Origin: a virus
Length of the DNA: 23,817 bases
IMG/VR virus record: IMGVR_UViG_3300025282_003020
Location: 1-23,817 of that record
Direction: 5' to 3' (one strand)
Positions 1 through 7,440 of this stretch are shown in pieces. The notes under the pieces are model-generated. The model saw nothing but the letters and a program-made list of their open reading frames with translations. It had not been told where the DNA came from and ran no database searches. Both the position numbers and the translations under genes were made by a program. How positions within the stretch are numbered: the stretch's first letter is position 1; the number at the start of each line of letters is the position of its first letter.

Positions 1-1476
1 CTTTGCAGAGCCAGTAGCCCCGCCATCAAGGAATAACAAGTAGTCACCGTTGGCTATTGTAGCCTCAGATACCAGTGCGGGGGAATCTATGATGAAATTA
101 TCCACGCCTATCTTCTTGAGCGTCCCGCCATCGCTTATAGCTATCTCGTCGGCAGCAACTATTCCCCCAGACGCAAGTTCCGTCTGCCCAGATATGACAT
201 TATTGTTCAACATACCTGATTCTACTGCGGTGCTGGCAATAGTAACCGCACCGTCGTTGGCTATTGTCACATCGCCAGAAACAATAACCGGGTTGTAGTT
301 CGTACCGTCTGCCACGAGGATGAATGTGTCAGTGTTCGTTCCCATAGTAAGGTCATCACCTGATATCGTCAGATCCCCAGCAATCGTCACGTTTGCTCCT
401 GACATCGTGATAGCCGTTGTTCCTGAAGAACTGCTCTTGATAACCAGCTCTCCGCTACTGTTCGTCAGTGTGCCGAAGAGGGTTCCCCCATCCTTTAAGA
501 AGACATCAGCACCATCAGCATCCAACGTGATATCTGTTGACGAGTCTAGGGTTAAGGCCCCTGTCGAGTTCACCGTGATTGGCGAACCAGCAAGAGTCGC
601 TCCAGTGGTTCCATCGTGGGTGATAGTAAAGTCATTGCCTGCACCCATGTTGAACACCGAGCTGTCGCTCGTAAGGCTCAGGTCATCACCAACAGTAGCA
701 TCACCTGCAATGGCAACACTGGAACTTGCAGTCGTTGCATGAGGCGTGATGGTCATCATGGTGACGTAGGTTCCTGCCGATGCTATGTCGTTCCCGATAG
801 TGAGAACGCCACCATCAGCCACGTTGACCTTCCACTCGTCACCTGCATCGTCACCCTGGTCTGCGAACAGGTAGAGGACTCCAGCCTCACCCTCGCCACC
901 CTTGATGGTGAACGAATCAACCTCATAGCTGATCTCTGCTGCTCCACCAGTCGTGGAGTTAATCGTGAAGACATCGGTTAGCGTCCCTGCCACAATGACA
1001 CCGAAACGTATCTGGCCGTCTTCACTTGTTGTCGTTACATCGGTAGCTTCTACCGTCATTCGGGCAAACTCATCGAGGTTCCCGGCTGAATCAGCCAGCT
1101 TGAAGGAGAGGTATATCTCATCACCATCTGCCCTTGTGGAGTTGGCCCCGCTGAATACTGCCACCTGGTTTGCTGTGGCATTGGTGATATTGCTGAACGT
1201 AGCAGCAGGGGTAGTTGCCCCTGTGTTATTCCTTACATCTAGCTCCTTGAGAGATATCTGATCATCCCACCGGATGCGCCTGACAGAGGAGCCGCTCGTT
1301 ATCTCTACGTCGTAGCGGTCCTGATCGCTCTCAGTGAACGCCCAGGCTCCGTTAGAGTCAGTCGTAACAGTGGAGCCTTCTTGGGTCGTCGTGCCTGTTT
1401 CAAGTAGCTTGACGCTGGCTCCGTTCACGGCTGACCCAGCGTCGTTGTAAACGTGTCCTGCAAAATTAACTGTCAT
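1..1476 (-). CDS. Tail fibre / receptor-binding structural protein, C-terminus cut by window edge
   Basis: The frame is open from an ATG at 1476 to the window edge, giving 491 full codons with the C-terminus missing. Residues 1-80 look like a carboxypeptidase-regulatory-like (CarboxypepD_reg/SpaA-type) beta-sandwich: it starts MTVNFAGHVYND and continues with a GASVKL strand, TDSNGAW and RYDVEI. The rest is Thr/Ser/Gly/Asp-rich and repetitive, with short strands such as VAIAGDATVGDDLSL, LDSSTDITLDADGAD and MSGANVTIAGDLTISGDDL, typical of beta-helical phage fibres. It is the last visible gene of the late operon and shares one base (TAATG) with the gene before it. The role, contacting the host surface at the tail tip, is inferred from composition and position. 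The receptor-binding tip and any chaperone domain would lie outside the window. Confidence 0.75.
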   Translation of the reverse strand, partial: MTVNFAGHVYNDAGSAVNGASVKLLETGTTTQEGSTVTTDSNGAWAFTESDQDRYDVEITSGSSVRRIRWDDQISLKELDVRNNTGATTPAATFSNITNATANQVAVFSGANSTRADGDEIYLSFKLADSAGNLDEFARMTVEATDVTTTSEDGQIRFGVIVAGTLTDVFTINSTTGGAAEISYEVDSFTIKGGEGEAGVLYLFADQGDDAGDEWKVNVADGGVLTIGNDIASAGTYVTMMTITPHATTASSSVAIAGDATVGDDLSLTSDSSVFNMGAGNDFTITHDGTTGATLAGSPITVNSTGALTLDSSTDITLDADGADVFLKDGGTLFGTLTNSSGELVIKSSSSGTTAITMSGANVTIAGDLTISGDDLTMGTNTDTFILVADGTNYNPVIVSGDVTIANDGAVTIASTAVESGMLNNNVISGQTELASGGIVAADEIAISDGGTLKKIGVDNFIIDSPALVSEATIANGDYLLFLDGGATGSAK

Positions 1477-1871
1477 TAGCCTCCTCCTAGTCGGGAGTGA
1501 TCTCTATAGTTCAGCGCCTCTCGGCAGTAGTACATGGGATCTTTCAACAGATCCTCATCGTCGATAAAGATGAGCGTGAGGTTCTGCCCTGCGAGTCCTG
1601 CCCTTGCCATAACGTCACGAGCCCTGACCTCGACACCAAATTCGTAGTGATAGTATACACCCTGAATATTCACTGCCAAGTCAGGAGGGTCGGAGAAAAG
1701 GAAGTCTATCACGAACCCGCCCTTGTCCAGCCTTCCGCCCATGAGTGGGGACTGATAGGTGAAGTCCTGCCCTGGCTGCTTACCAAGTCGCACAAACGTC
1801 TGGTATGCGATATATTCCGGGACTGAACCTTCCCAGTTACTCGGAACCTGAATCTGTGCCTGCGTTGTCAT
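1476..1871 (-). CDS. Small protein with DUF559/Vsr-like nuclease fold, active site apparently degenerate
   Basis: This is a 131-aa protein. Residues 35-110 follow the layout of DUF559/Vsr-type PD-(D/E)XK proteins: a YQSPL strand, GGFVIDFLF with an Asp at 56, a LAVNIQG strand (67-71) with YYHY after it, a basic/acidic VRARD helix (82-86), then LTLIFIDDEDLL (98-109). In active family members the NIQG strand carries acidic catalytic residues (E-x-D/E-x-K); here those positions are Asn68 and Gln70. The fold assignment is my pattern match, not a search result. It sits between a small beta-rich protein and the tail fibre, with AGGA upstream of the ATG and a one-base gap from the preceding stop. A structural or fibre-assembly role seems more likely than DNA cleavage. 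Confidence 0.6.
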   Translation of the reverse strand: MTTQAQIQVPSNWEGSVPEYIAYQTFVRLGKQPGQDFTYQSPLMGGRLDKGGFVIDFLFSDPPDLAVNIQGVYYHYEFGVEVRARDVMARAGLAGQNLTLIFIDDEDLLKDPMYYCREALNYRDHSRLGGG

Positions 1872-1872
1872 A

Positions 1873-2166
1873 TCATCCTTCCAGTATCATCATCCAACAC
1901 ACCTTGTCGCCATTGGTCGCAGCATCCGCATAGAAAATATTGACTGGTACGCTGCCACCGAACTCACCGAAATTCAGTTCTATCTCGTTACCCGCACTCA
2001 GTTCGTATCCGAGTGAGGCGCTGACATCACTGACCCCTACGTAGGCCAAGCCAGAATTGGCAGCGAGAGCCTTGAATTTGACAAACTTGACTCGATTCGT
2101 TGCGTTCAGCACCTGCACCGCTGTGCCTGCTGAAGATACCGTAGCTATTCCTTGGTCAACTCTCAT
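1873..2166 (-). CDS. Small beta-sandwich-like virion accessory protein
   Basis: This is a 97-aa protein made almost entirely of predicted strands: GIATVSSAGTAVQVL, VKFVKFKALAAN, LAYVGVSDVSAS, a turn with ELSAGNEIELNF, VNIFYADA and KVCWMMI. The pattern (a value on an N-terminal strand, an 'AYVG' strand, an 'SAGNEIEL' strand, then an 'IFYADA' strand) recurs in small phage tail or head accessory proteins of the late region. There is no signal peptide or membrane segment. Its ATG overlaps the stop of the upstream gene (ATGA), so translation is probably coupled. The exact place in the virion is unknown. Confidence 0.6.
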   Translation of the reverse strand: MRVDQGIATVSSAGTAVQVLNATNRVKFVKFKALAANSGLAYVGVSDVSASLGYELSAGNEIELNFGEFGGSVPVNIFYADAATNGDKVCWMMILEG

Positions 2167-2456
2167 GCGACACCTCTAAGAATTTTAGACATCTTTCTTA
2201 CATGTTCCTGATCTTTATATGGAAGCGTAGCTATCCAAGCCTCGTTCATCTCATCTGCCGTTTCGTAAAATACCCAGTCGTCTGTAACCTTTTTAAGGTG
2301 GTCACCAGAGGGAGTACCATCCATCCAAGAAAACAACTGCACATAAGCAAGGTTGTTTTCAGAATCGTAATCCTTAACCTTTCCCTGCCAATAAAACTCT
2401 TTCCTGTCTGTTTCTTTCCTCCACTCAAGCGTATGAAAATACTTTCCTTTTATCAT
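2163..2456 (-). CDS. Conserved-looking hypothetical phage protein
   Basis: This is a 97-aa protein, charged and aromatic-rich. The central part reads EFYWQGKVKDYD, LAYVQLFSW, DGTPSGDH, DDWVFYETADEMNEAW. A W-Q-G strand, a V-Q-L-F-S-W strand and a W-x-F-Y-x-x-x-x-E-M helix start look like a small beta/alpha fold that I have the impression occurs beside tail genes in other phages, but I cannot name a family. The coding DNA is AT-richer than the flanking structural genes, hinting at separate acquisition. It has an upstream purine stretch (GAAGGAAATG), is separated from the upstream gene by nine bases, and overlaps the next start by four. No function can be given. Confidence 0.55.
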   Translation of the reverse strand: MIKGKYFHTLEWRKETDRKEFYWQGKVKDYDSENNLAYVQLFSWMDGTPSGDHLKKVTDDWVFYETADEMNEAWIATLPYKDQEHVRKMSKILRGVA

Positions 2457-2465
2457 TTCCTTCTC

Positions 2466-4409
2466 CTATGGTTCTACAACCTGTATAGTGGTTGATCCGC
2501 GCTCGTCATGGCCTGTGAACTCCATGCCCTGTGCAGCAACAACGTCTACGTAATAGTTCCTCGTGCCTCCTCCGTCATCCCTGAAGGTGAACTCGACCAG
2601 CGTCGTACTCTCTATCGCTGAGATGAGGTTGGACCGCAAGTCCTTCGGCACATTCCCTTTGTACTCGTTTGTCAGGTCTATGTCTACCGTGTGACCCCAC
2701 TTAGCTGCGATCTTCTTGCGGTACTCAAGGGTCAGAGATACCACATCTGGTGTCTCGAACTTCTCAAGCCCGGTTGTGGTAGCCGTAGAACGGTTCAGGG
2801 TCAGCTTGAACTTGATAGCCCTGAACGCAGTACCCACACTGCTCCCAAACGTATACGTGTATGTGCCGGACGCAGCCCCCATCTCTGTTGAATCAAGCGT
2901 GCCGACGGCTGTTGTGTAGCTCTCTGAGTAGTCTGTTGCGTACTCCACCTTTATCTTCTCTGTTGAGGTGAGATCCTGTGCCTCGATGCGAAGGCTGAGT
3001 GCCAGTTTGTCAACTTCACTCTGCCCCGCATTGAACCAGGGAGTCTCGTGGATGCCCTCAAGGGCATAGGAGAACTCAGATACCTCAGAAGGGTTGATGA
3101 TGTCCTTGGGCAAATCCATGAAATGGACGATATTGTTGTGTCCCCACCAGACACGGTACTTGGAGTAGGCATCAGACACATGGATAGCATCAAACGCTTT
3201 GCCTGATGTCTCTGACTGCCACTTCACTTCCCATCCCATGTCGTTGTATCCAAGGATGGAGCTGTAGCCGCTGTCTGACGCAATCACGGAGGAACCGTGG
3301 TGGCTTATCCATTGATAGGGGAGTGATGTAGAGGATATCGTTGCGGGCGCAGAGCTGGCATCTATCCCTACGAGCAGTTCGTTGTGGGATCCCGCCATAT
3401 ATCGTATGGCACCACGCCTGTCTGACGGCAACCCGTCATCTCTGTCGGGTCCCGTGACTGTTATCACTGCGGCATTGTTGCCGTTGATGTACTTGTACAG
3501 CCCGTTTCCGCTAGGGATATACACCGAGTCACGCCATGTGACCGTTCCCTTGCCGTTGTCTGGGTGTACAGGGAAGTCCATCTGGGTTTTCTCGAATCTG
3601 GCGTTGTCTGCGTTATGTGCGAACAGGCCCTGTGTGGTGGCTGCGTAGATGATTGGTATGCCCATAGCGTTACGGGCTACGAAAAGCCTTGTGACGGAGC
3701 CGTCAGGTAGCGGGAGGACGGCATCATTCACATCTGTGCCTATGGATGTGGCGTACCAGAGCTGCCCTACGTGAGAGATACCCCAGAGTCTTTCGTCCCA
3801 GACAGTCACAAACTTTGTGTCTGTGGTATCAGTCGTCCAGCTTGAGCCATTTGATGAGTAGGTATACCCACTCCCGTTGACATCGTAGTGAGCAAAGACC
3901 AGATAGGTCGTCCCTCCTGCGTCTGTGAACACCACACTGTCCGTTACTTGGTCGGTGGCACTCTGTGTGAGTGCCGACCCCCAACTATCACTCGTGTTGT
4001 TGTACTTGAACAGCTTGGGACTCTCAGACGTGGAGCCGTTCCAGAAGGCGTAGACCTCGCTACTAAGGGTATTGATAGCCCCTATCGCAGCGTCTGCGAG
4101 GCTGTGTGAAGGGCTTGAAGACTCCGTGACCAGTCCGGGGAGAACCAAGTGGTTCTTGTACCTGAGCTGGCACGTTGAGTACCACGCCCTGTTCACCTCG
4201 GCTGCGCCTTCCATTCGGTTGACGCCTATGCCGCCACGCCAGTCAGACCACGATATGACAGACGACCGCAGGTTCGAGTCCTTGGTCGTGTCTCCTATGA
4301 CCACCTTTGCAGGGTAGATAGAAGCAAGCGTAGAACGTACCGGGCGGGTAGTGGGATAATAGACGCCATTGAGAAAGATCTCATTCTGTTCAACAACAGC
4401 ATTTGCCAT
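2466..4409 (-). CDS. Beta-propeller tail (nozzle-like) structural protein
   Basis: This is a 647-aa protein. Residues about 95-400 contain repeating four-strand blades with aromatic ends, for example VYAFWNGST, LFKYNNTSDSW, TYLVFAHYD, VTVWDERLWGIS, IIYAATTQGLFA, VTWRDSVYIPSGNGLYKY and HNELLVGID, as expected for a beta-propeller. Residues about 400-560 form a second beta-rich region. The C-terminus (from about 570) has a compact module with WGHTVDIDL, STTLVEFTFRDD and RNYYVDVV, which closes many phage propeller proteins. The ATG shares one base with the adaptor gene's TGA. Propeller folds and a place between adaptor and fibre are known features of podovirus nozzle proteins (T7 gp12, P22 gp10), so I infer a nozzle or tail-tube role. 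Sequence similarity to those is not evident by eye. Confidence 0.65.
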   Translation of the reverse strand: MANAVVEQNEIFLNGVYYPTTRPVRSTLASIYPAKVVIGDTTKDSNLRSSVISWSDWRGGIGVNRMEGAAEVNRAWYSTCQLRYKNHLVLPGLVTESSSPSHSLADAAIGAINTLSSEVYAFWNGSTSESPKLFKYNNTSDSWGSALTQSATDQVTDSVVFTDAGGTTYLVFAHYDVNGSGYTYSSNGSSWTTDTTDTKFVTVWDERLWGISHVGQLWYATSIGTDVNDAVLPLPDGSVTRLFVARNAMGIPIIYAATTQGLFAHNADNARFEKTQMDFPVHPDNGKGTVTWRDSVYIPSGNGLYKYINGNNAAVITVTGPDRDDGLPSDRRGAIRYMAGSHNELLVGIDASSAPATISSTSLPYQWISHHGSSVIASDSGYSSILGYNDMGWEVKWQSETSGKAFDAIHVSDAYSKYRVWWGHNNIVHFMDLPKDIINPSEVSEFSYALEGIHETPWFNAGQSEVDKLALSLRIEAQDLTSTEKIKVEYATDYSESYTTAVGTLDSTEMGAASGTYTYTFGSSVGTAFRAIKFKLTLNRSTATTTGLEKFETPDVVSLTLEYRKKIAAKWGHTVDIDLTNEYKGNVPKDLRSNLISAIESTTLVEFTFRDDGGGTRNYYVDVVAAQGMEFTGHDERGSTTIQVVEP

Positions 4410-5674
4410 CAGTCCACAGACCTCACATTAACGAGCATTGGGAAAGCCCTTCTCGCCCTCTGTGCCTGGTCTGACCAGAACGCACTGAGCTGTCGCTTTG
4501 CGTCAGGGTCAATGGATGGCCCGCCAGAAGCGGAGAGCAGTGCGAGTGTAATCGAATTGGCGATGATGTAGTCCTCGTCTATCTCGGTCGCAGTAGCGTC
4601 CGACGTGAGTAACGCAGGCTTGTCTCCGCCGGTTATCTTCATCAGTGCATATCCGACTGCGTCCTGCCCGTCCCGAAGCAGCACGAGGTCACGAGACTCC
4701 TTGTCTATCCTCCAGTTGCGCCTGTCGAGCGTAGACCATTCAGCCGTGTCATTTGCTACGGCTACGATGTCATCTATCCACACTGTGCAAGCCCCTAGAT
4801 CTGAATCGTACTCAACCCCCACGGATATGATCGCTGTATCTGTTTCAGGGTTTGATAAGGACATTCTCACAAAAGTCCATGTATCGGCAGACAAAGCCGG
4901 AATGCTGAGTGTCTCTAGTGGACTTGCACAGGAGGCTGTATCATCGAGCAGCAACTTGAGGTTGCCCGAACTGGTTGCTACCGTACTCTTCACCCACATC
5001 TCTATGGTGTCATACCCGGAGATGTCTTTGCTCGTGATGCTGTCCGTTACGAAATCTCCCGCGGAAGCACCGTCTGCTATCACCATCTTCAGGGATTGTG
5101 TTCCCTGCTTCTTGTCCTTGGTATCAAGTGACTGTGTGAAGTCACCATCAGTTTTCTCGTCAAAGGTGGCACCAGCCGCATGGATGCGTGTACTGGTCAC
5201 CTTGTGTCGGTATTCAATCTTGGAAATCATGGAGATATTCGATGGGATATCAAACCTCGTCTGATGACCATCTCCATGAAGTTCAATATTCTCTATGGGA
5301 TCGTAGACCCAGCCTGTCGCTGACATGACGGACTGATTGATAAAATCATCAATAACGTCAGGATTGTAGGAATCGTCCCACAATTCGTAGGACTCTGATG
5401 CCGTGGAGGCGGTTGCCGCAGGCATGAATGTGAGCGTTGTGACATTGCTCGAAATCGCAGAGTCAGTCACTCTTCTCGTAAGAGTGTCATTGCTTCCGCT
5501 TGTGAACCTGACCCACTTTCCTATCTTGGTATCAGCACCACCCAATACAAGGGTGTTGTCCAGCAGTGTTGTCGTGCTTCCGCTACTTGAAGCAGAGGAA
5601 ACGTACACCGCACCAAGGGCATTTCCAATGTGCTGTCTTAATTGCTCACGCGTTCTCCCCTGTATTGCTGGCAT
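4409..5674 (-). CDS. Tail adaptor-like structural protein with carbohydrate-binding-like insertion
   Basis: This is a 421-aa mosaic. Residues 1-20 are helical (TREQLRQHIGNAL). Residues 22-100 form a beta-rich module with LLDNTLVLGG, GKWVRFTSG and YELWDDSY. Residues 105-125 (NPDVIDDFINQSVMSATGW) look like the helix of adaptor/connector-type proteins. Residues about 175-305 are a jelly-roll carbohydrate-binding-like module: QGTQSLKMVIADG, YDTIEMWVKST, GNLKLLLDD, DTWTFVRMSLSN and CTVWIDDIVAV. The C-terminus (365-415) returns to helix. Directly upstream of the propeller protein, it fits the gatekeeper/adaptor slot (compare T7 gp11), with the sugar-binding module added. The ATG at 5674 is supported by a GAGGAAAG ribosome-binding site. 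Confidence 0.6.
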   Translation of the reverse strand: MPAIQGRTREQLRQHIGNALGAVYVSSASSSGSTTTLLDNTLVLGGADTKIGKWVRFTSGSNDTLTRRVTDSAISSNVTTLTFMPAATASTASESYELWDDSYNPDVIDDFINQSVMSATGWVYDPIENIELHGDGHQTRFDIPSNISMISKIEYRHKVTSTRIHAAGATFDEKTDGDFTQSLDTKDKKQGTQSLKMVIADGASAGDFVTDSITSKDISGYDTIEMWVKSTVATSSGNLKLLLDDTASCASPLETLSIPALSADTWTFVRMSLSNPETDTAIISVGVEYDSDLGACTVWIDDIVAVANDTAEWSTLDRRNWRIDKESRDLVLLRDGQDAVGYALMKITGGDKPALLTSDATATEIDEDYIIANSITLALLSASGGPSIDPDAKRQLSAFWSDQAQRARRAFPMLVNVRSVD

Positions 5675-5686
5675 TGTCTTTCCTCA

Positions 5687-5845
5687 TTATCGTGTGTTGC
5701 GCCTTTCCTGTCTCTTGGCCTGTCTGCTGACCTTCTGGTTCTGGCGCACTATTGGTTTAACGGCACGAAGGGCTATCAGGAGTTTTGGATCCTTCAGTCG
5801 CTCCTTCTGCTGTTCTGTGAGCTTTGTGCCTTGCCTGCCTGCCAT
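5687..5845 (-). CDS. Very small basic protein (52 aa)
   Basis: The frame starts MAGRQGTKLTEQQKERL and ends in an Arg/Gln/Lys-rich helix with RQAKRQERRNTR. It is highly basic with no hydrophobic core, so it is probably mostly helical and nucleic-acid- or capsid-associated. Its ATG overlaps the TAA of the upstream 38-aa gene (TAATG), and its stop lies 12 bases before the adaptor's start. That tight coupling is the main reason to believe it is translated. No family recognised. Confidence 0.55.
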   Translation of the reverse strand: MAGRQGTKLTEQQKERLKDPKLLIALRAVKPIVRQNQKVSRQAKRQERRNTR

Positions 5846-5961
5846 TAGTAGCCACCCTTCTTTTTCTTGGTCATGGGCTTACCCGTGCGCTTAGAGGCAC
5901 GTTTGGCAGCGGCACGGCCTGCTGCGGTATAAGGATATCTCTTTCCACCAACTCTAGGCAT
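5845..5961 (-). CDS. Tiny Lys/Arg-rich phage protein (MPRVGGKRYPYT type, 38 aa)
   Basis: The protein begins MPRVGGKRYPYTAAG and continues with alternating Ala and Lys/Arg to a KKKKGGY end. This layout (MPKVGxKxFPYTxxG followed by AAAKKA) is one I recognise from tiny proteins encoded in many environmental phage structural modules; their function is not established. A GGAG sequence lies a few bases upstream of the ATG, the gene follows the previous stop by one base, and it shares TAATG with the next gene. DNA condensation or capsid binding is a guess from charge alone. Confidence 0.65.
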   Translation of the reverse strand: MPRVGGKRYPYTAAGRAAAKRASKRTGKPMTKKKKGGY

Positions 5962-5962
5962 A

Positions 5963-6160
5963 TCACTTCTCCTTCGACGACTTCCCGTTCTCGGTCAGTC
6001 TCCTGACCTCAGAGGTGGCAGCATCCAGGGCGATGCTCATCTCGGTGAGCTTCCTCATCAACGCCCGGTTCTGCACCTGAAGCGTCATCAGGGGGTTCGT
6101 CTGCATGACTGCCTGTACATCTTCTGTTGTTACTTCTATGTTTACATCCTGTTGTGTCAT
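5963..6160 (-). CDS. Small coiled-coil protein (65 aa)
   Basis: After a short strand-like start (MTQQDVNIEVTTEDVQAVMQ), residues 25-58 form a likely helix with heptad-spaced hydrophobics: LMTLQVQNRALMRKLTEM, then IALDAATSEVRRL. The tail is polar and lysine-rich. The start is supported by an AGGAAAAGGA tract. It lies between a 118-aa helical protein and two tiny basic proteins in the head-tail junction region. No family recognised; an oligomeric accessory or assembly protein is a reasonable guess. Confidence 0.55.
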   Translation of the reverse strand: MTQQDVNIEVTTEDVQAVMQTNPLMTLQVQNRALMRKLTEMSIALDAATSEVRRLTENGKSSKEK

Positions 6161-6177
6161 ATTCCTTTTCCTCTTTC

Positions 6178-6534
6178 CTAGAAATAAAGTTTTCCTGTCG
6201 TGCTTTCCCTGCGCCTCGTGCGGTATCGCAAGAACTCGTTCAGTGCTTTGCCTGCCTGCTTCCGTTCATCTTGGGTGGCGGGACGCTTGTCATACTTCTC
6301 ACGAACCTCTTTTATGAAGTTCTCGGTAGCATGACCCATCATGTCCTCAACCTCAGCCTGAGATGTGTCGCCGTCAGCAAGCACACGGATCAGTTGTTTA
6401 TGTACCTTACCGAACTTGTCCTTGGCCTCAACCATAAGCTCGTGGGAAACCACGCCGCCATTTCCTGTGTCCTGACCAACGGGGACTATCCCACCATAGG
6501 TAGCCCCCGTTGGAATCCACAAATTGTTAATCAT
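6178..6534 (-). CDS. Hypothetical helical protein of the head-tail region
   Basis: This is a 118-aa protein. The N-terminal 28 residues are Gly-rich (IPTGATYGGIVPVGQDTGNGG). The rest is charged and helical: HELMVEAKDKFGKVHKQLIRVL, then EVEDMMGHATENFIKEVREKY and ERKQAGKALNEFLRYR. An AGGAA tract precedes the ATG at a somewhat long spacing (about 10 bases). It follows the decoration-like protein by 13 bases. Function unknown; small helical proteins here are often connectors or completion proteins, but nothing in the sequence proves it. Confidence 0.5.
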   Translation of the reverse strand: MINNLWIPTGATYGGIVPVGQDTGNGGVVSHELMVEAKDKFGKVHKQLIRVLADGDTSQAEVEDMMGHATENFIKEVREKYDKRPATQDERKQAGKALNEFLRYRTRRRESTTGKLYF

Positions 6535-6547
6535 CTATATTCTGTTC

Positions 6548-7297
6548 CTAGTATAGATTCATCAGCATTACTGTGTGGTACTCATTATCCACACCAGCTT
6601 TACCATGTACTCTGGCAACAGCAGGAGTGGTGTCTGCGCCAACAGCAAGGAACTGCCCTGCGTGGTTGGAGCTTGCTCCTACCAACGTACCAAATGCAGG
6701 AGTGCCGTCCATAGCTACTGTGGCTATACCCGCTACCTGAATCCAGCCAAAGTAATCGGCTGTCATGCTTCTGGTTGTAACGCCAACAAACCTACCTGCA
6801 ACAGCAGCAGGAGCAACTACGATATCCTTGTAAGGACTCTTTATTAAACCTACTGTTTCTGTCCCGTTAGTAAGTGCTGTGACCAAGCCATCAGGCTCGT
6901 CAAGCGTTAGAGTGACAGCCGCTGACCCATCAGCTTGGGCATGGCTCTTGATCTTATACATCTCGTGTGGGTTGGCAGACGTTCCCAAGATAGGGACGTT
7001 GATGAATAGATACCCTTCTGCATACAAGTTCTTTGCGGCAGCAGTAGCACCGAGCGTTACAGCTACTGTAGTAGAACCAGCGGCAGTAGTCGCTACTGCA
7101 AGGTCTTCATCGTGGTTGCCGGCAGGAGCCTCGCTTGCCACCAAAAGCCCTTCTGTAATAGCTGAACCGCCATTCTCTACATACCTGAATTTTCTGCCAT
7201 CAACGAAGACCATCTCTGTTCCGAGCTTATGCCGCTGGTCAGAGGTCTGGACTTTCTCCCAGCCATACATTCCGCTAATAGTATTTGGAAATGCCAT
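6548..7297 (-). CDS. Putative head decoration / minor capsid protein
   Basis: This is a 249-aa, Ala/Thr/Gly/Val-rich beta protein without long helices. It begins MAFPNTISGMYGWEKVQ and contains GRKFRYVENGGSAITEG, AGSTTVAVTLGATAAAKN, an EPDGLVTALTNGTETVGL segment, KDIVVAPAAVAGRFVGV, TADYFGWIQVAG and a closing YHTVMLMNLY. The 'FGWIQVAG' and 'ATPAVARVHG'-type strands resemble environmental phage structural proteins encoded beside the capsid. It has the strongest ribosome-binding site in the operon (AAGGAGG, spacing six), almost identical to that of the capsid gene, which implies a high copy number. Decoration or cement protein is inferred from position, composition and this signal. Confidence 0.6.
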   Translation of the reverse strand: MAFPNTISGMYGWEKVQTSDQRHKLGTEMVFVDGRKFRYVENGGSAITEGLLVASEAPAGNHDEDLAVATTAAGSTTVAVTLGATAAAKNLYAEGYLFINVPILGTSANPHEMYKIKSHAQADGSAAVTLTLDEPDGLVTALTNGTETVGLIKSPYKDIVVAPAAVAGRFVGVTTRSMTADYFGWIQVAGIATVAMDGTPAFGTLVGASSNHAGQFLAVGADTTPAVARVHGKAGVDNEYHTVMLMNLY

Positions 7298-7315
7298 ATC
7301 AATCCTCCTTAAACT

Positions 7316-7440
7316 TTACAGGCTCAAAGGCCTGCGACCGCCGTTGTTAATATATCGCCAGGCACGGCAATCTTTACACCTAGCTAGATTTGAAATGAGG
7401 CCCCATTCGCCTCTTTCCTCTTTCTTGTGGCAGAACAGGA
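7316..7440 (-). other. Likely 3' continuation of the Cys-rich gene in another frame
   Basis: This frame reads from around 7440 to a TAA at 7318-7316 as FCHKKEERGEWGLISNLARC, then KDCRAWRYINN and a short basic tail. Together with CTCRWC in the upstream frame it would give two Cys-containing half-sites as in zinc ribbons or short treble-clef proteins. The frame stays open up to an ATG at 7498, but the residues encoded between 7498 and 7440 are Arg/Pro-rich and look out of frame, so I treat this as a continuation rather than a separate gene. The crossover would lie between about 7494 and 7436. Confidence 0.45.

Noticed and set aside
1-1260. Several plus-strand frames of 80-140 codons
   Set aside because: They are antisense to the continuous minus-strand fibre frame and show no motif.
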